Program-made: the position numbers and the translations under genes
Shown here: positions 52,496-62,000 of the stretch, piece after piece
Layout of the letters: each line of letters starts with the position of its first letter
Numbering within the stretch: position 1 is the first letter of the stretch
The notes under the pieces: model-generated
The model's database searches: none
What the model saw: the letters and a program-made list of their open reading frames with translations, nothing else
What the model was told of the DNA's origin: nothing
Assembly: GCA_028716385.1 (NCBI GenBank)
Contig: JAQUPX010000001.1
Coordinates: 62,001 to 126,000 of the forward strand
Direction of reading: 5' to 3'
DNA: 64,000 bases
Source: a bacterium
GTDB taxonomy: Bacteria > Hydrothermota > UBA3073 > JACQXS01 > JAQTXJ01

Positions 52496-54682
52496 ATGAT
52501 AATATTATTTCTCATTATGGCACAGCAGTGGACGAGTTTCTTAAACCCACAGCCGATATATGATATAGCTTCAAATAATGAAAATATATGGGCGGCTACT
52601 AATGGTGGAATATTAGGTTACAAAAAATCAACAACGGATAGTTTTCAACAGATTACAAATACAAGTGGCTTGCCAACCAATAAGGTAGTAAACGTTGCTA
52701 TTGACAAATATGGCAATATGTGGTTTTTATGTGCGAACAGGATTATTACCGGTGGAATAATTCTTATGTCTTCCGATATGAGTAAAAAAAGACTTTTTAC
52801 ATATATGGAGGGCTTGCCAAGTTATAATTTTTCATCGATTTGTATTGATGGTGATTCAGTTTGGGTAGGGACAGAGGACAATACTAAAATATGGTTTTAT
52901 GATATGAAAGGCAATCCGTTTAATACCGGCCAGCAGGGAGTTGTGCTGAAAAATCTTCAGCCGAGCAATGAAGTTAAAAAAATAAAGATATTCGCAAATA
53001 TGCTGTGGTTCGGGACAAATAGCGGCATTGGCGTGTCAAACAAATCTCTGGACAGCTTTATAGTTTGTAACACTTATAATGGATTGCCTAACGATACGGT
53101 ATATGCCATTGAAAAATGGAACAACTATATGTGGGCAGGAACTAAGAAGGGAATAGCAAGAATCCTTGTTGATAGTATAAGATTTGGAGATAGCGTATTA
53201 TGGGATATTGTAGATACTAATTTTAAAGTAAATGATTTTTGTGCCGTAGACACGGCTTTGTGGATGGCATGTTCGCAAGGAACTTATAGATGTGAATTAG
53301 TCGGAGACACTTCTTGCAATTGGATACAAATTGCAAATTATGACTCAAGGGCGTTATTGTTTGACAGCACATTATGGATTGGAACTGCGTGGAATGGAAT
53401 TGTAAAATATGCCGATTCTATTCAAGAATACGAACCGGAAGGACCTGCTTCTAATTATTTTAGTACTATTGTGATGGATTTGGATGGCAGTATCTGGTCA
53501 ACTCACTGGGGAGAGCCCGGATGGGAACATAATAAAGTCAGCAAGTTATATAAAGATGGGGATGATTGGAAATGGAAAATATATTCATTTTCGGTGCCAT
53601 GGGTTACGAATATCATGGTGGATAAAAATAACAATAAATGGATAACAATGGCAGACTGGAGTATGCCACCGGCATACGGAGTGGTAAGGATATTTCCAAA
53701 TGATTCAACAATACAAATAAAATTAGATACATTGAAGGATGCAAACTTTGTTTATGCTTCCTGTTTAGATGATAACGGAGATTTGTGGGTTGCAAGTTTG
53801 GATACATACATTCGTAGAATCAGAGCCGGCACGAATCAAGTGGATACGACGTTTTCCGACCCGAATGGCTATACGTCATGGGTATATCCAATGATGAGAG
53901 ATGCCGATGAAAACTTATGGATAGGCAGTATAAGGCCTCAATGTTTAGTGATACTAAAAAAAGACGGAACGATGCAAAAAGAATTAATAGGAGAAGAATT
54001 TTCTTTTTTTAATAAGGAAAAACCGGGCGAAGTATGGGTAGGTTCTACCAGTGGCGCGCACCAGTTTAAGAATCTGCAAAGGGTTAATTCTTACACTATC
54101 AGTCAACTTGGCGGAGTTCCCCGCGGTATGACAATAGATTCTACGAATATATGGTTTGCGCTATCCAAATCTACAGAAACAGATGTTGGTGGAATAAGAA
54201 AACTCTCAAGTGCGGGGGTTCTTACAACATATACAACTCAGGATGGTTTGGTGAATGACCTCGCAAAAGGAGTAGAAATTGACCATATAAATAAAATCTT
54301 ATGGGCTGGGACTGAAAATGGATTAAGCAGGTATGCTCTAAGTCAGAGCGTAGAAGAAAGTTCTGATTCGCAATCCACATTCCAAAATCCCAAATTGGAT
54401 GTTTCTCAAAATCCGTTTATTAACTCAACGACTATTAATTATTTCATACCTCCAAATTTCTTTTCTGTTGTGAGTGAAACGAAATCCGCCTCAGGCGAAA
54501 ATGTTCGGTTAGCAATTTACGATTTAAGCGGGAGAGCTGTAAAAACCTTAGTTAACGGAAAGAAACAGACAGGGAGTTATAGCATTAACCTGGATGCAAC
54601 CGAACTAAAAACAGGTATCTATTTTGTACAATTTGCTGCCGGTAATTACAGAGAAACAAAAAAGATAATGGTGGTGAAGTAG
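52496..54682 (+). CDS. Secreted propeller protein (two-component-regulator-propeller-like) with T9SS domain
   Basis: This 728-aa protein begins with a short hydrophobic segment lacking basic residues (MIILFLIMAQQW). The body contains repeats of the type NMWFLCAN, IWAATNGGILGY, LWFGTNSGIG and MWAGTKKGIARI, which match the ~40-residue Reg_prop/ligand-binding propeller repeats. The C-terminal sorting domain is FINSTTINYFI, then AIYDLSGRAVKTL, TGIYFVQF, ending TKKIMVVK. A 15-residue insertion (FFSVVSETKSASGE) interrupts it between the second and third strands. AAGGAG lies 6 nt before the ATG; a weak TTGACT/TAATAC pair is upstream. Confidence 0.8.
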   Translation: MIILFLIMAQQWTSFLNPQPIYDIASNNENIWAATNGGILGYKKSTTDSFQQITNTSGLPTNKVVNVAIDKYGNMWFLCANRIITGGIILMSSDMSKKRLFTYMEGLPSYNFSSICIDGDSVWVGTEDNTKIWFYDMKGNPFNTGQQGVVLKNLQPSNEVKKIKIFANMLWFGTNSGIGVSNKSLDSFIVCNTYNGLPNDTVYAIEKWNNYMWAGTKKGIARILVDSIRFGDSVLWDIVDTNFKVNDFCAVDTALWMACSQGTYRCELVGDTSCNWIQIANYDSRALLFDSTLWIGTAWNGIVKYADSIQEYEPEGPASNYFSTIVMDLDGSIWSTHWGEPGWEHNKVSKLYKDGDDWKWKIYSFSVPWVTNIMVDKNNNKWITMADWSMPPAYGVVRIFPNDSTIQIKLDTLKDANFVYASCLDDNGDLWVASLDTYIRRIRAGTNQVDTTFSDPNGYTSWVYPMMRDADENLWIGSIRPQCLVILKKDGTMQKELIGEEFSFFNKEKPGEVWVGSTSGAHQFKNLQRVNSYTISQLGGVPRGMTIDSTNIWFALSKSTETDVGGIRKLSSAGVLTTYTTQDGLVNDLAKGVEIDHINKILWAGTENGLSRYALSQSVEESSDSQSTFQNPKLDVSQNPFINSTTINYFIPPNFFSVVSETKSASGENVRLAIYDLSGRAVKTLVNGKKQTGSYSINLDATELKTGIYFVQFAAGNYRETKKIMVVK
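54485..54499. repeat. TCCGCCTCAGGCGAA palindrome within a sorting domain
   Basis: The sequence is the coding copy of the TCCGCCTCAGGCGGA family seen intergenically near 6928 and 62976. It encodes SASGE in the extra loop of the sorting domain. Confidence 0.6.
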
Positions 54683-54761
54683 CAGTTAACCTTTTCTTTT
54701 TTCTACCTATGCTGTTTCGACTCGTAGCGCTCTAAATGTTCTCAAAGTGACTACGGATACC

Positions 54762-56609
54762 CTATCTGTATTTAACCAATTTTGCCGTTTTTGTCCCTTC
54801 GTTCCATTTAAGGACTACAAGATAAATTCCTTTTGTCTTTAGTTGAGGCGTGAAAGTATAGTTTTTAGCTTCTACCCTGCCCTGATAAATAGTTTGCACA
54901 AGTTCGCCCGTAATGTTGTATATGGAGAGGCTGGCTTTTTCTATTTGTACAGGCGAGGAAAGCAAAACATTGTTACCCGTTGTACGAAGTTCTATCGGAT
55001 TTTTAGTAATAGTTTTTTCTTCTACCCCACCTGCGAGACAAACTGTATCCCTTAACCATACTTCTTTAAGCACGGGAGCGTCAACTGTTGACGTGGTTTT
55101 TAGAAAATTAGCTTTGTATTGAAAATAGCGATGACAGGGAGTAACGGATATGTCAAAACTGTCCTCGGCGTTACGCGCATAGAATGGTCCCTCCCATGGC
55201 TTTGCGATTAAATCCGAAAGTATGCTGTCCCCTCTCCAATAGAATGCAATAGTGCTTGTTTCGGGGAGACAGGCTTTCCACCCGAACGATTGAACGGACC
55301 TGTTTGCAGTGTCAAGTTCAAGTATGGAAGACTGCAGCCAGCCCGTGGAAAACGCTTCAATCATTTTGTTTTCATACCATAAAAAAGCCAGTTCCCTGCA
55401 CACAAGAATGTCCCAACCTCCGCCAATACAACCCGGTTTCAGTTTTGCCGGGATTACCCAGTGAGTAGCGAGCCCCATAGGTTTGTAATTATCTATTTTA
55501 TAAGTAGTAAAGCTGTCCGGGTTGACCTGTCTGAAAAATCCGATTTCTCCGTAGCCCGAAATTATATCTGTTTTGCCGTCCAGGTCAATATCTTCGGCGC
55601 AAGCTCCGTCGCCGAAAGAATTATCCTGTGCCGCAGAATATACATTATGGCGGGTATAGGTTGTACCTGTCCCAAGATTTTCAAACCAGTAAAAATCGTC
55701 ACGGGAGGAATTGGACCTTGTGCCCAGAATGTCTTCGTCCCCGTCATTGTCAAAATCCCGGCTCCATACTCCGTCAGCGTCGTCAGTTCCGGAGAGAGTA
55801 GTTACTTTAGAAAACTGCCCTACCCCATTGTTAAACCAGACGCTAATTTCACTTCCGGCGGAAAAAGGAACCATTAAAAGGTCGTTATCTCCATCTTTAT
55901 CCATATCATCAAGCCTTAATCTCCATGCTTTGTCGGATACGGTTCCGGTACGTGAGAAAACGCCCGAACCGTTATTGGTATAAATGTGAGTAGTCATATT
56001 CATGACACAACCGGCAAGGATATCCATATCTCCATCTTTGTCTATGTCTCCCGTTTCCACGCAAAAATAAGGATTAATAGTACCGCTGGAATCAATAATA
56101 GTTCTTGTGAAATTAAAACTGCCGTTATTTTTATACCACACCAATCCCGTTGGGTTATTTCCGCCGTCATCTGTTCCGCCCGGGACAACAACATCTAATA
56201 GTCCATCATTATCCATATCGTTTCCCGAGAGAAAACCCCAATCAGAAGCACCTAATACAGGATAAGTAGTCATCTTGGTAAAAGTACCGTCGCCGTTGTT
56301 CCTATAGAAGACGAGCAAATTGCCGGCTCCCTGCCACCCCGCGAGGTCAATATCCCCGTCGTTATCAAAGTCTGCAGGCCAGATACTATGGCATCCGATT
56401 TTGTTTGTGGAATCTATGACGTGTCTGGTCCAGGAAGCGTAATCTACTTGAGATGCAACGGGACACACTTGCCCCTGAATGTTATAAGTAACGCTGTCGT
56501 AGGAATAAAAAGAAGTCCCCCAGTTAGCCACGGGACCTTGAATGCTGTCTCCGCCTACCCAATCTGTCTGGATATGAATTGCCGATAAAACAAAGAATAA
56601 AATGTTCAT
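54762..56609 (-). CDS. Secreted FG-GAP/VCBS-repeat protein with T9SS-type C-terminal domain
   Basis: The 615-aa protein starts with a short hydrophobic signal-like segment (MNILFFVLSAIHIQ). Six acidic calcium loops of FG-GAP type are visible (ADFDNDGDIDLAGW; DMDNDGLLDVVV; GDIDKDGDMDILAG; DMDKDGDNDLLM; DFDNDGDEDILG; DIDLDGKTDII), indicating a propeller. A following domain contains EGPFYARNAEDSFDI. The C-terminus has the sorting-type layout (EKASLSIYNITGELVQTI, TKGIYLVVL, ending TAKLVKYR), though it is divergent. GGGGGAG lies 6 nt before the ATG. Its ligand is unknown. Confidence 0.82.
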   Translation of the reverse strand: MNILFFVLSAIHIQTDWVGGDSIQGPVANWGTSFYSYDSVTYNIQGQVCPVASQVDYASWTRHVIDSTNKIGCHSIWPADFDNDGDIDLAGWQGAGNLLVFYRNNGDGTFTKMTTYPVLGASDWGFLSGNDMDNDGLLDVVVPGGTDDGGNNPTGLVWYKNNGSFNFTRTIIDSSGTINPYFCVETGDIDKDGDMDILAGCVMNMTTHIYTNNGSGVFSRTGTVSDKAWRLRLDDMDKDGDNDLLMVPFSAGSEISVWFNNGVGQFSKVTTLSGTDDADGVWSRDFDNDGDEDILGTRSNSSRDDFYWFENLGTGTTYTRHNVYSAAQDNSFGDGACAEDIDLDGKTDIISGYGEIGFFRQVNPDSFTTYKIDNYKPMGLATHWVIPAKLKPGCIGGGWDILVCRELAFLWYENKMIEAFSTGWLQSSILELDTANRSVQSFGWKACLPETSTIAFYWRGDSILSDLIAKPWEGPFYARNAEDSFDISVTPCHRYFQYKANFLKTTSTVDAPVLKEVWLRDTVCLAGGVEEKTITKNPIELRTTGNNVLLSSPVQIEKASLSIYNITGELVQTIYQGRVEAKNYTFTPQLKTKGIYLVVLKWNEGTKTAKLVKYR

Positions 56610-56686
56610 TTTAATCTCCCCCTTATGTCTTAAATTTGTTTTAAATATAAAAGTTTGTCAAGAAAAACAACAATAATTTAAAAATC

Positions 56687-56716
56687 TTGACATTTTTTGA
56701 TACAACATTGTAATAT
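56687..56716 (+). promoter_or_regulatory. Predicted promoter of the clostripain-like gene
   Basis: TTGACA (56687-56692), 18-bp spacer, TAATAT (56711-56716). The leader would be about 37 nt. It is divergent from the FG-GAP gene. Confidence 0.55.
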
Positions 56717-56760
56717 AAGCAATAATAATGATTAGCACAAAATATTATACAATATAAGAA

Positions 56761-58833
56761 ATGCGTAAAACGTTTTGGATAATACTTTTTATTCTTAGTT
56801 GCTTTTCCGCAGAGACAGTTGTAACGGCACCGTCTCGCCTGCCGGCAGGCAGGCAGACGCGAAAGCTTTTGTCTAATGGATATAGTTATAACATAAACAG
56901 GATAAAACTATCTGTTGGTAAAGGAACGAAGGGTCCGATAGATACCTTAATTCCCGATTTAGCGCCTCCGTTTTATTGTTGGGATGGCGATTATAAAAGC
57001 TATAGGGTGGAATATGAAGCAACCCAGTTTATTCCGGAAATGCCTTGCTCGGTAATGGCTATAATTCATGGAGTAATAAGCGATACGACAGCTTCAAAAC
57101 AATGCAGTTTGTTTGTATGGAGTGATTCTTCCGGTAAGCCGGGAACAAGGCTATTTAGTATAGATACTTTGATGACAGCTGATTCAGCGGGAGTTTTTTT
57201 TAATATATATCCATTGTCTTCTCCCGTGTATGTAACGGGTCCGTTCTGGGTTGGTGATTATGAAGGGGATACGCTGATGCCTGCAACTGTTTTTGATTCA
57301 ACGCGAAGTTTACTTGCTATGTTTAATATAGATAGTTCGGGTTGGACCGAAGATAATGTAGATTATTGTCACGGCGCTATCGTGAAGTATGATACAAGTT
57401 CTATTCCTATACATAAGAAATGGACAATTATTGTTTTTATAAACGGAGATAACGAGCTGGAACCTTATGCGATTGAGGATATAAACAAACTGGAAGCAGG
57501 TATAGATACTTCAAGGTATACAGTGGTGGTAGAATTAGACAGAATTCCCGGATACGATAGTTCTAACGGGGACTGGACTACTGCCCGCAGATACCTTATA
57601 ACGCCGGATAATATCCCGGATAACATAATTCGTTCTGATTTCGAAGCAGATTTAGGAGAGGTAAATATGGGCGACCAGGCTTCCATCGCTGATTTTGTAA
57701 GATGGGGTGTCGCGAACTACCCGGCAGACAACTATGTGCTTATTATATGGGGTCACGGGAATGGATGGTATAAAGGCGCAAAACCGTCCCTCTTAAAAGG
57801 TATAAGCGAGGATGTAACGAACAATGACTACATAGGTGTGGCAAACGGAGAGTACGCATTGGTAATGGATAGCGTGAAGAACATTTTAGAAAAAAGATTG
57901 GACATCCTCGTAAACGATGCTTGTTATATGGGAATGCAGGAAGTAGCTTATGAAATACAGAATTGTGCGGATTATATAGTGTTCTCGGAATATACGATTC
58001 CGTCGGAAGGCTATCCTTATGATTCGATATTGACCTGGTTAAATGCAAATTATTCTGCTACTCCTGAAGAATTGGCGAACATAACGGTTGATAAATACAT
58101 TGCTTCTTATGGTGGCGGGGACCAGGTTACTCTTTCTTCGGTTGTTTTAGGGGAGAAGTTTTCCCACCTGTCGGAGTGCATAAATGTTTTTGCAAAAGCT
58201 CTTATATTTGCGGGAGGTCGAAGTAATGTTGGCATAGATTCTGCAAGATTCAACACGGAAGAATATTTTGGATACCCAAATTCGCACATAGATATATATG
58301 ATTTTGCATCTCGTATCAAGGGAATACCCGGTTTATTTGCAGAAGCAAAAGATTGGGCTGATTCCGTAATGAATGCAGTAGATTCTGTCGTTACAAGAAA
58401 GGGGCAAATTAATTGCAATGGTTCTCACGGGATAGCTATTTATTACCCGTATGATATAAATGCGATAGATACTACTTATACGCAGTTAGCTTTTGCAAAA
58501 GACTTGCCAAAGTGGTGGGATTTTATAAACGGGGATACAATCGGTATAACGGAAAACACGCAATTGCCCGTTAGCCTTGCTTTGTGTGCGCCAATGCCTA
58601 ATCCTGCTTTTGCTTTTGCAACAATAAAATACAGTCTTCCCAACAAGGCAAATATATCTTTACGGCTGTTTGACCTGACGGGCAGATTAGTCAAAACTCT
58701 TTACTCGGGCGAGCAAGTCGCAGGAACTCATAATGTGTCTTTGAAATCTTCTGAATTAAGCAAGGGTATATATTTTGTAACCCTGCAAACAGGCACTGTA
58801 ACAAAAACACAAAAACTAACAATCCTGCGATAG
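56761..58833 (+). CDS. Secreted clostripain-family (C11) protease with T9SS sorting domain
   Basis: The 690-aa protein has a signal peptide (MRKTFWIILFILSCFSAE) followed by a ~15-residue stretch including PSRLPAGRQTRK that comes from a dispersed palindrome. Residues ~55-210 share a domain with the subtilase at 22609. The C11 catalytic domain has H332 (IIWGHGNGW) and C388 (NDACYMGMQEVAYE), with the Asp-rich segment WTIIVFINGDNELEPYAI. Clostripains cut after Arg or Lys. The sorting domain is MPNPAFAFATIKYSL, SLRLFDLTGRLVKTL, SKGIYFVTL, ending TQKLTILR. There is no clear Shine-Dalgarno. Confidence 0.9.
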   Translation: MRKTFWIILFILSCFSAETVVTAPSRLPAGRQTRKLLSNGYSYNINRIKLSVGKGTKGPIDTLIPDLAPPFYCWDGDYKSYRVEYEATQFIPEMPCSVMAIIHGVISDTTASKQCSLFVWSDSSGKPGTRLFSIDTLMTADSAGVFFNIYPLSSPVYVTGPFWVGDYEGDTLMPATVFDSTRSLLAMFNIDSSGWTEDNVDYCHGAIVKYDTSSIPIHKKWTIIVFINGDNELEPYAIEDINKLEAGIDTSRYTVVVELDRIPGYDSSNGDWTTARRYLITPDNIPDNIIRSDFEADLGEVNMGDQASIADFVRWGVANYPADNYVLIIWGHGNGWYKGAKPSLLKGISEDVTNNDYIGVANGEYALVMDSVKNILEKRLDILVNDACYMGMQEVAYEIQNCADYIVFSEYTIPSEGYPYDSILTWLNANYSATPEELANITVDKYIASYGGGDQVTLSSVVLGEKFSHLSECINVFAKALIFAGGRSNVGIDSARFNTEEYFGYPNSHIDIYDFASRIKGIPGLFAEAKDWADSVMNAVDSVVTRKGQINCNGSHGIAIYYPYDINAIDTTYTQLAFAKDLPKWWDFINGDTIGITENTQLPVSLALCAPMPNPAFAFATIKYSLPNKANISLRLFDLTGRLVKTLYSGEQVAGTHNVSLKSSELSKGIYFVTLQTGTVTKTQKLTILR
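56833..56858. repeat. CGCCTGCCGGCAGGCAGG-type palindrome within a coding region
   Basis: This palindromic word encodes RLPAGRQ directly after the signal peptide of the clostripain-like protein. Related palindromes (CTGCC..GGCAG) are found near 7140, 10683, 38106, 39324 and 50165. Confidence 0.65.
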
Positions 58834-58850
58834 GTAGCTTTGCACTAGAA

Positions 58851-58892
58851 AACAGGCGCTTGTCCGCCAGTCTGTTTGGAGGATGCCTGTTC
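58851..58892. repeat. Inverted, shorter copy of the CATCCTCCAAAC repeat
   Basis: On the minus strand it reads CATCCTCCAAACAGACTGGC then GGACAAGCGC, matching 63900-63926 and 14987-15012. Its ends AACAGGC and GCCTGTT pair with each other. Confidence 0.6.
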
Positions 58893-58970
58893 CCTACAAA
58901 GTATATTAAAAAGTGTTGCCGAAACTCTGAAGCAATATACTGAAGCGGATTCAACTTACCCACTAAATTA

Positions 58971-59026
58971 CAAGCAGGATGCTTGTTTTACAATTTACAG
59001 ATTCTCAAGCTGGAAGCTTGAGTTAC
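58971..59026. repeat. Two adjacent palindromes downstream of convergent genes
   Basis: CAAGCAGGATGCTTG and CTCAAGCTGGAAGCTTGAG lie between the clostripain-like and purL stop codons. The first is followed by TTTT on the plus strand, so a terminator role is possible; the hairpins match the dispersed family seen in the gene at 39811. Confidence 0.5.
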
Positions 59027-59031
59027 ATTTC

Positions 59032-62000
59032 CTACACATATTTTACTGCATTCAGGAATATTCTTAAGCCGAGCGGTTCGATGTTTTTATTCCTGTTCCA
59101 ATACGGGTGCTGGGTATTAGATATAAACCTTTCCGGATGAGGCATCAATCCGAATATTCTTCCGCTCTGGTCGCAAATGCCCGCAATCTTATTCATTGAG
59201 CCATTCGGATTGTAAGATTTATACTGTAATGCGATTTGCTTGTTTGTTTGAAGGGTTTTTATTATTTTGTCTGCGCCGACAAACTTTCCTTCGGCGTGGG
59301 CAATCGGAAGGTCCAGTTCTTTGAGCCCTTTTGTGAATATACAACGACTGTCAGGGGCTACAAGATTAACCCATTCACATTGGAAAAGTCCTGAAGTATT
59401 ATTCGTAAGAGTAACTGTCTGTTCGCCTAATTTCCCATAAGGCAAAAGCCCGAGTTTTACAAGTATCTGGAACCCGTTGCATATTCCAAGCACAAGTTTT
59501 TTGTCGGATACAAATTGGTTGAGTTCATCGCTTAACCTGTGTTGTAGTTCGTTCGCAAGGATTTTACCTGCAGAAATATCGTCTCCGTAAGAAAATCCAC
59601 CGGGGAGAACCAGAATGTCATAATCTTTTATCTTTTTCCCCTGGTATAATAATTCGTTTATATGCACTAATTTGGTTTTTGCACCGACTTTTTCAAAAGC
59701 ATAAGCAGTTTCCATATCGCAATTAGTTCCTGCAGTCCGCAGAATTATAACGTTTGCCTTGCTCCCGGAAGAGTAATTTATTTTGCGTGTTTCGGGTAGT
59801 TGAGTTTTGAACTGGGCAGTGTGTGTTTTGATCGGGGACTGCCACGAATCTTTTAGTTTAGTTATTGCAGTTTTTACAACCGGCGTATTCTTTAATCCAA
59901 TGACTTCCAGTTCCGGTTTTTTTGTTGAAGTCCCTATTTTACTAAAATCACATCCTTTCATCACTTCTTCAAATTTTTGTTCGTATTTCTTTTGCACTTC
60001 CACGATAAATCTTGTGTTGGATTCGGAAAATAGTATTTTGGTATTGCTTGAGATTTCTTCTCCCAGAGTTACCTTACCTAGAGAGATTTTCATTCCTATG
60101 TCATTTCCGAAACACATTTCTGCGCAAGCTACGCCGATACCACCTTCGGAACAGTCATGGCAGGATTTTACAAAACCTGAAGTTATCGCCTGGTGTAATT
60201 TTTTCAAGAGTATCGGATTGGGGCGAACCTTCGGAACTTTGTTGCCGATAGCATCTTGAGAGGCATAGTAATGAGAACCGCCAAGTTCATCGTAAGTTTT
60301 GCCGATAACGTATATTGAATTGTCCGGTTCTTTGATATCCGAAGAGACGACATTATTCACGTTGTCAATTATTCCAATCGCAGATATGAGCAAAGTTCCG
60401 GGAATTGCAGTCGTTTTAGCTCCTACGCGATATTCATTATACAAAGAATCTTTGCCTGATATGAACGGTGCGGCATAAGCTTTTGCCATATCGCAACACC
60501 CCTGGACTGCTCTTGTGAGAGAACCCAATACATCGGGTTTATCGGGGTTTCCCCAGCAGAAGTTATCCAGCAAGGCTATTTTGTCGGGGTTTGCGCCGAC
60601 CGCCACAACGTTTCTTATTGCTTCATCTACTGCGGAAGCCGCCATCCAATAGGGGTCAACGTCACCGTATTTGGGATTAATCCCACAGCCTACTACGGTT
60701 CCTTTGTCCGAATTTAATAAAGGTCTTATAACGGAAGCATCCGTCGGAGCTCCGTTGCCCATTATTGATTTGCAAACCGTCCCCCCCTGAACTTCGTGGT
60801 CATACTGGCGAATAACCCATTCTTTGCTGCAAACGTTCCACATTGAAAGCAATGCGCATAATTGGGAAGACAAGTCTTTGCGTTCTGTTATTTTTGGTTC
60901 GGTGAATTTAACTCCTTTTGGCGCTGTCCAGTTGGCAGGTTTTATGTTTAAGGGAACTCCTTTGTGCAGGAATTCCATATTTAGTTCGGCTACTGTATTG
61001 CCTAAATATTTAAGCATAAGGGTATGATCATTAGTAACTTTTCCGATTACATTTGCTTCTAAGGATTCGGAGAAGCATAGTTTTAATAAATCGGTTATTT
61101 TTGAGCGTGGAACAAAAACAACCATTCGTTCCTGCGCTTCGGATATCCATATTTCACGATAAGATAATCCCGAATACTTTAAAGGTATTTTGTCCAGGTC
61201 TACTTCTGCACCGTGTTTTTTTGCCATTTCGCCTATCGCAGAAGACAACCCGCCGCCTCCGCAATCCGTAATGTCGCGGTACAAGTCAAGGTCTCTTGCT
61301 TTTAACAGCACATCGGTTACTTTCTTTTCGGTTATCGGGTTTCCGATTTGTACTGCGCCGGAAGAAAGTTCTTCGGATTTTTCGGTCAGCTCAACTGAAG
61401 CGAACGTTACGCCGTGTATGCCGTCCCTGCCGGTTTTTCCGCCCAGAAGTACGATTAAGTCGCCGGGCACGGTAGTTTTTTTACATTTGTCTTTTGGTAT
61501 TAAACCTACTGTCCCGCAATAAACTAAAGGATTTCCCAGATAACGATTATCGAACAGAACCGCTCCGTTTGTAGTCGGAATTCCCATTCTATTCCCGTAA
61601 TCACGTACACCGGAAATCACCCCTTTCATGGTTTTTGAAGGGTGCAAAGTGCCTTGAGGCAAATGTTCCGGAGGAAAGTCGGGTTCGGCAAAACAGAATA
61701 TATCCGTATTCATAATGGGTTTTGCGCCAAGTCCCGTTCCGAGAATATCTCTTATTACCCCGCCGGTTCCTGTTCCTGCTCCACCGTAAGGCTCAATCGC
61801 AGAAGGATGATTATGGGTTTCTACTTTGAAACACAGGTTGTATTTATCGTTAAATTTTATTATCCCGGCGTTATCTTCAAAAACCGATACGCACCAGTCA
61901 GGAGATAAACTTTCAGTTACCTCTTTGATGAGAGTGAAAAGCGGTTTGACGGGATTATCGTTTAAGGAAATATTTGATTTAAATGTTTTATGTATACAGT

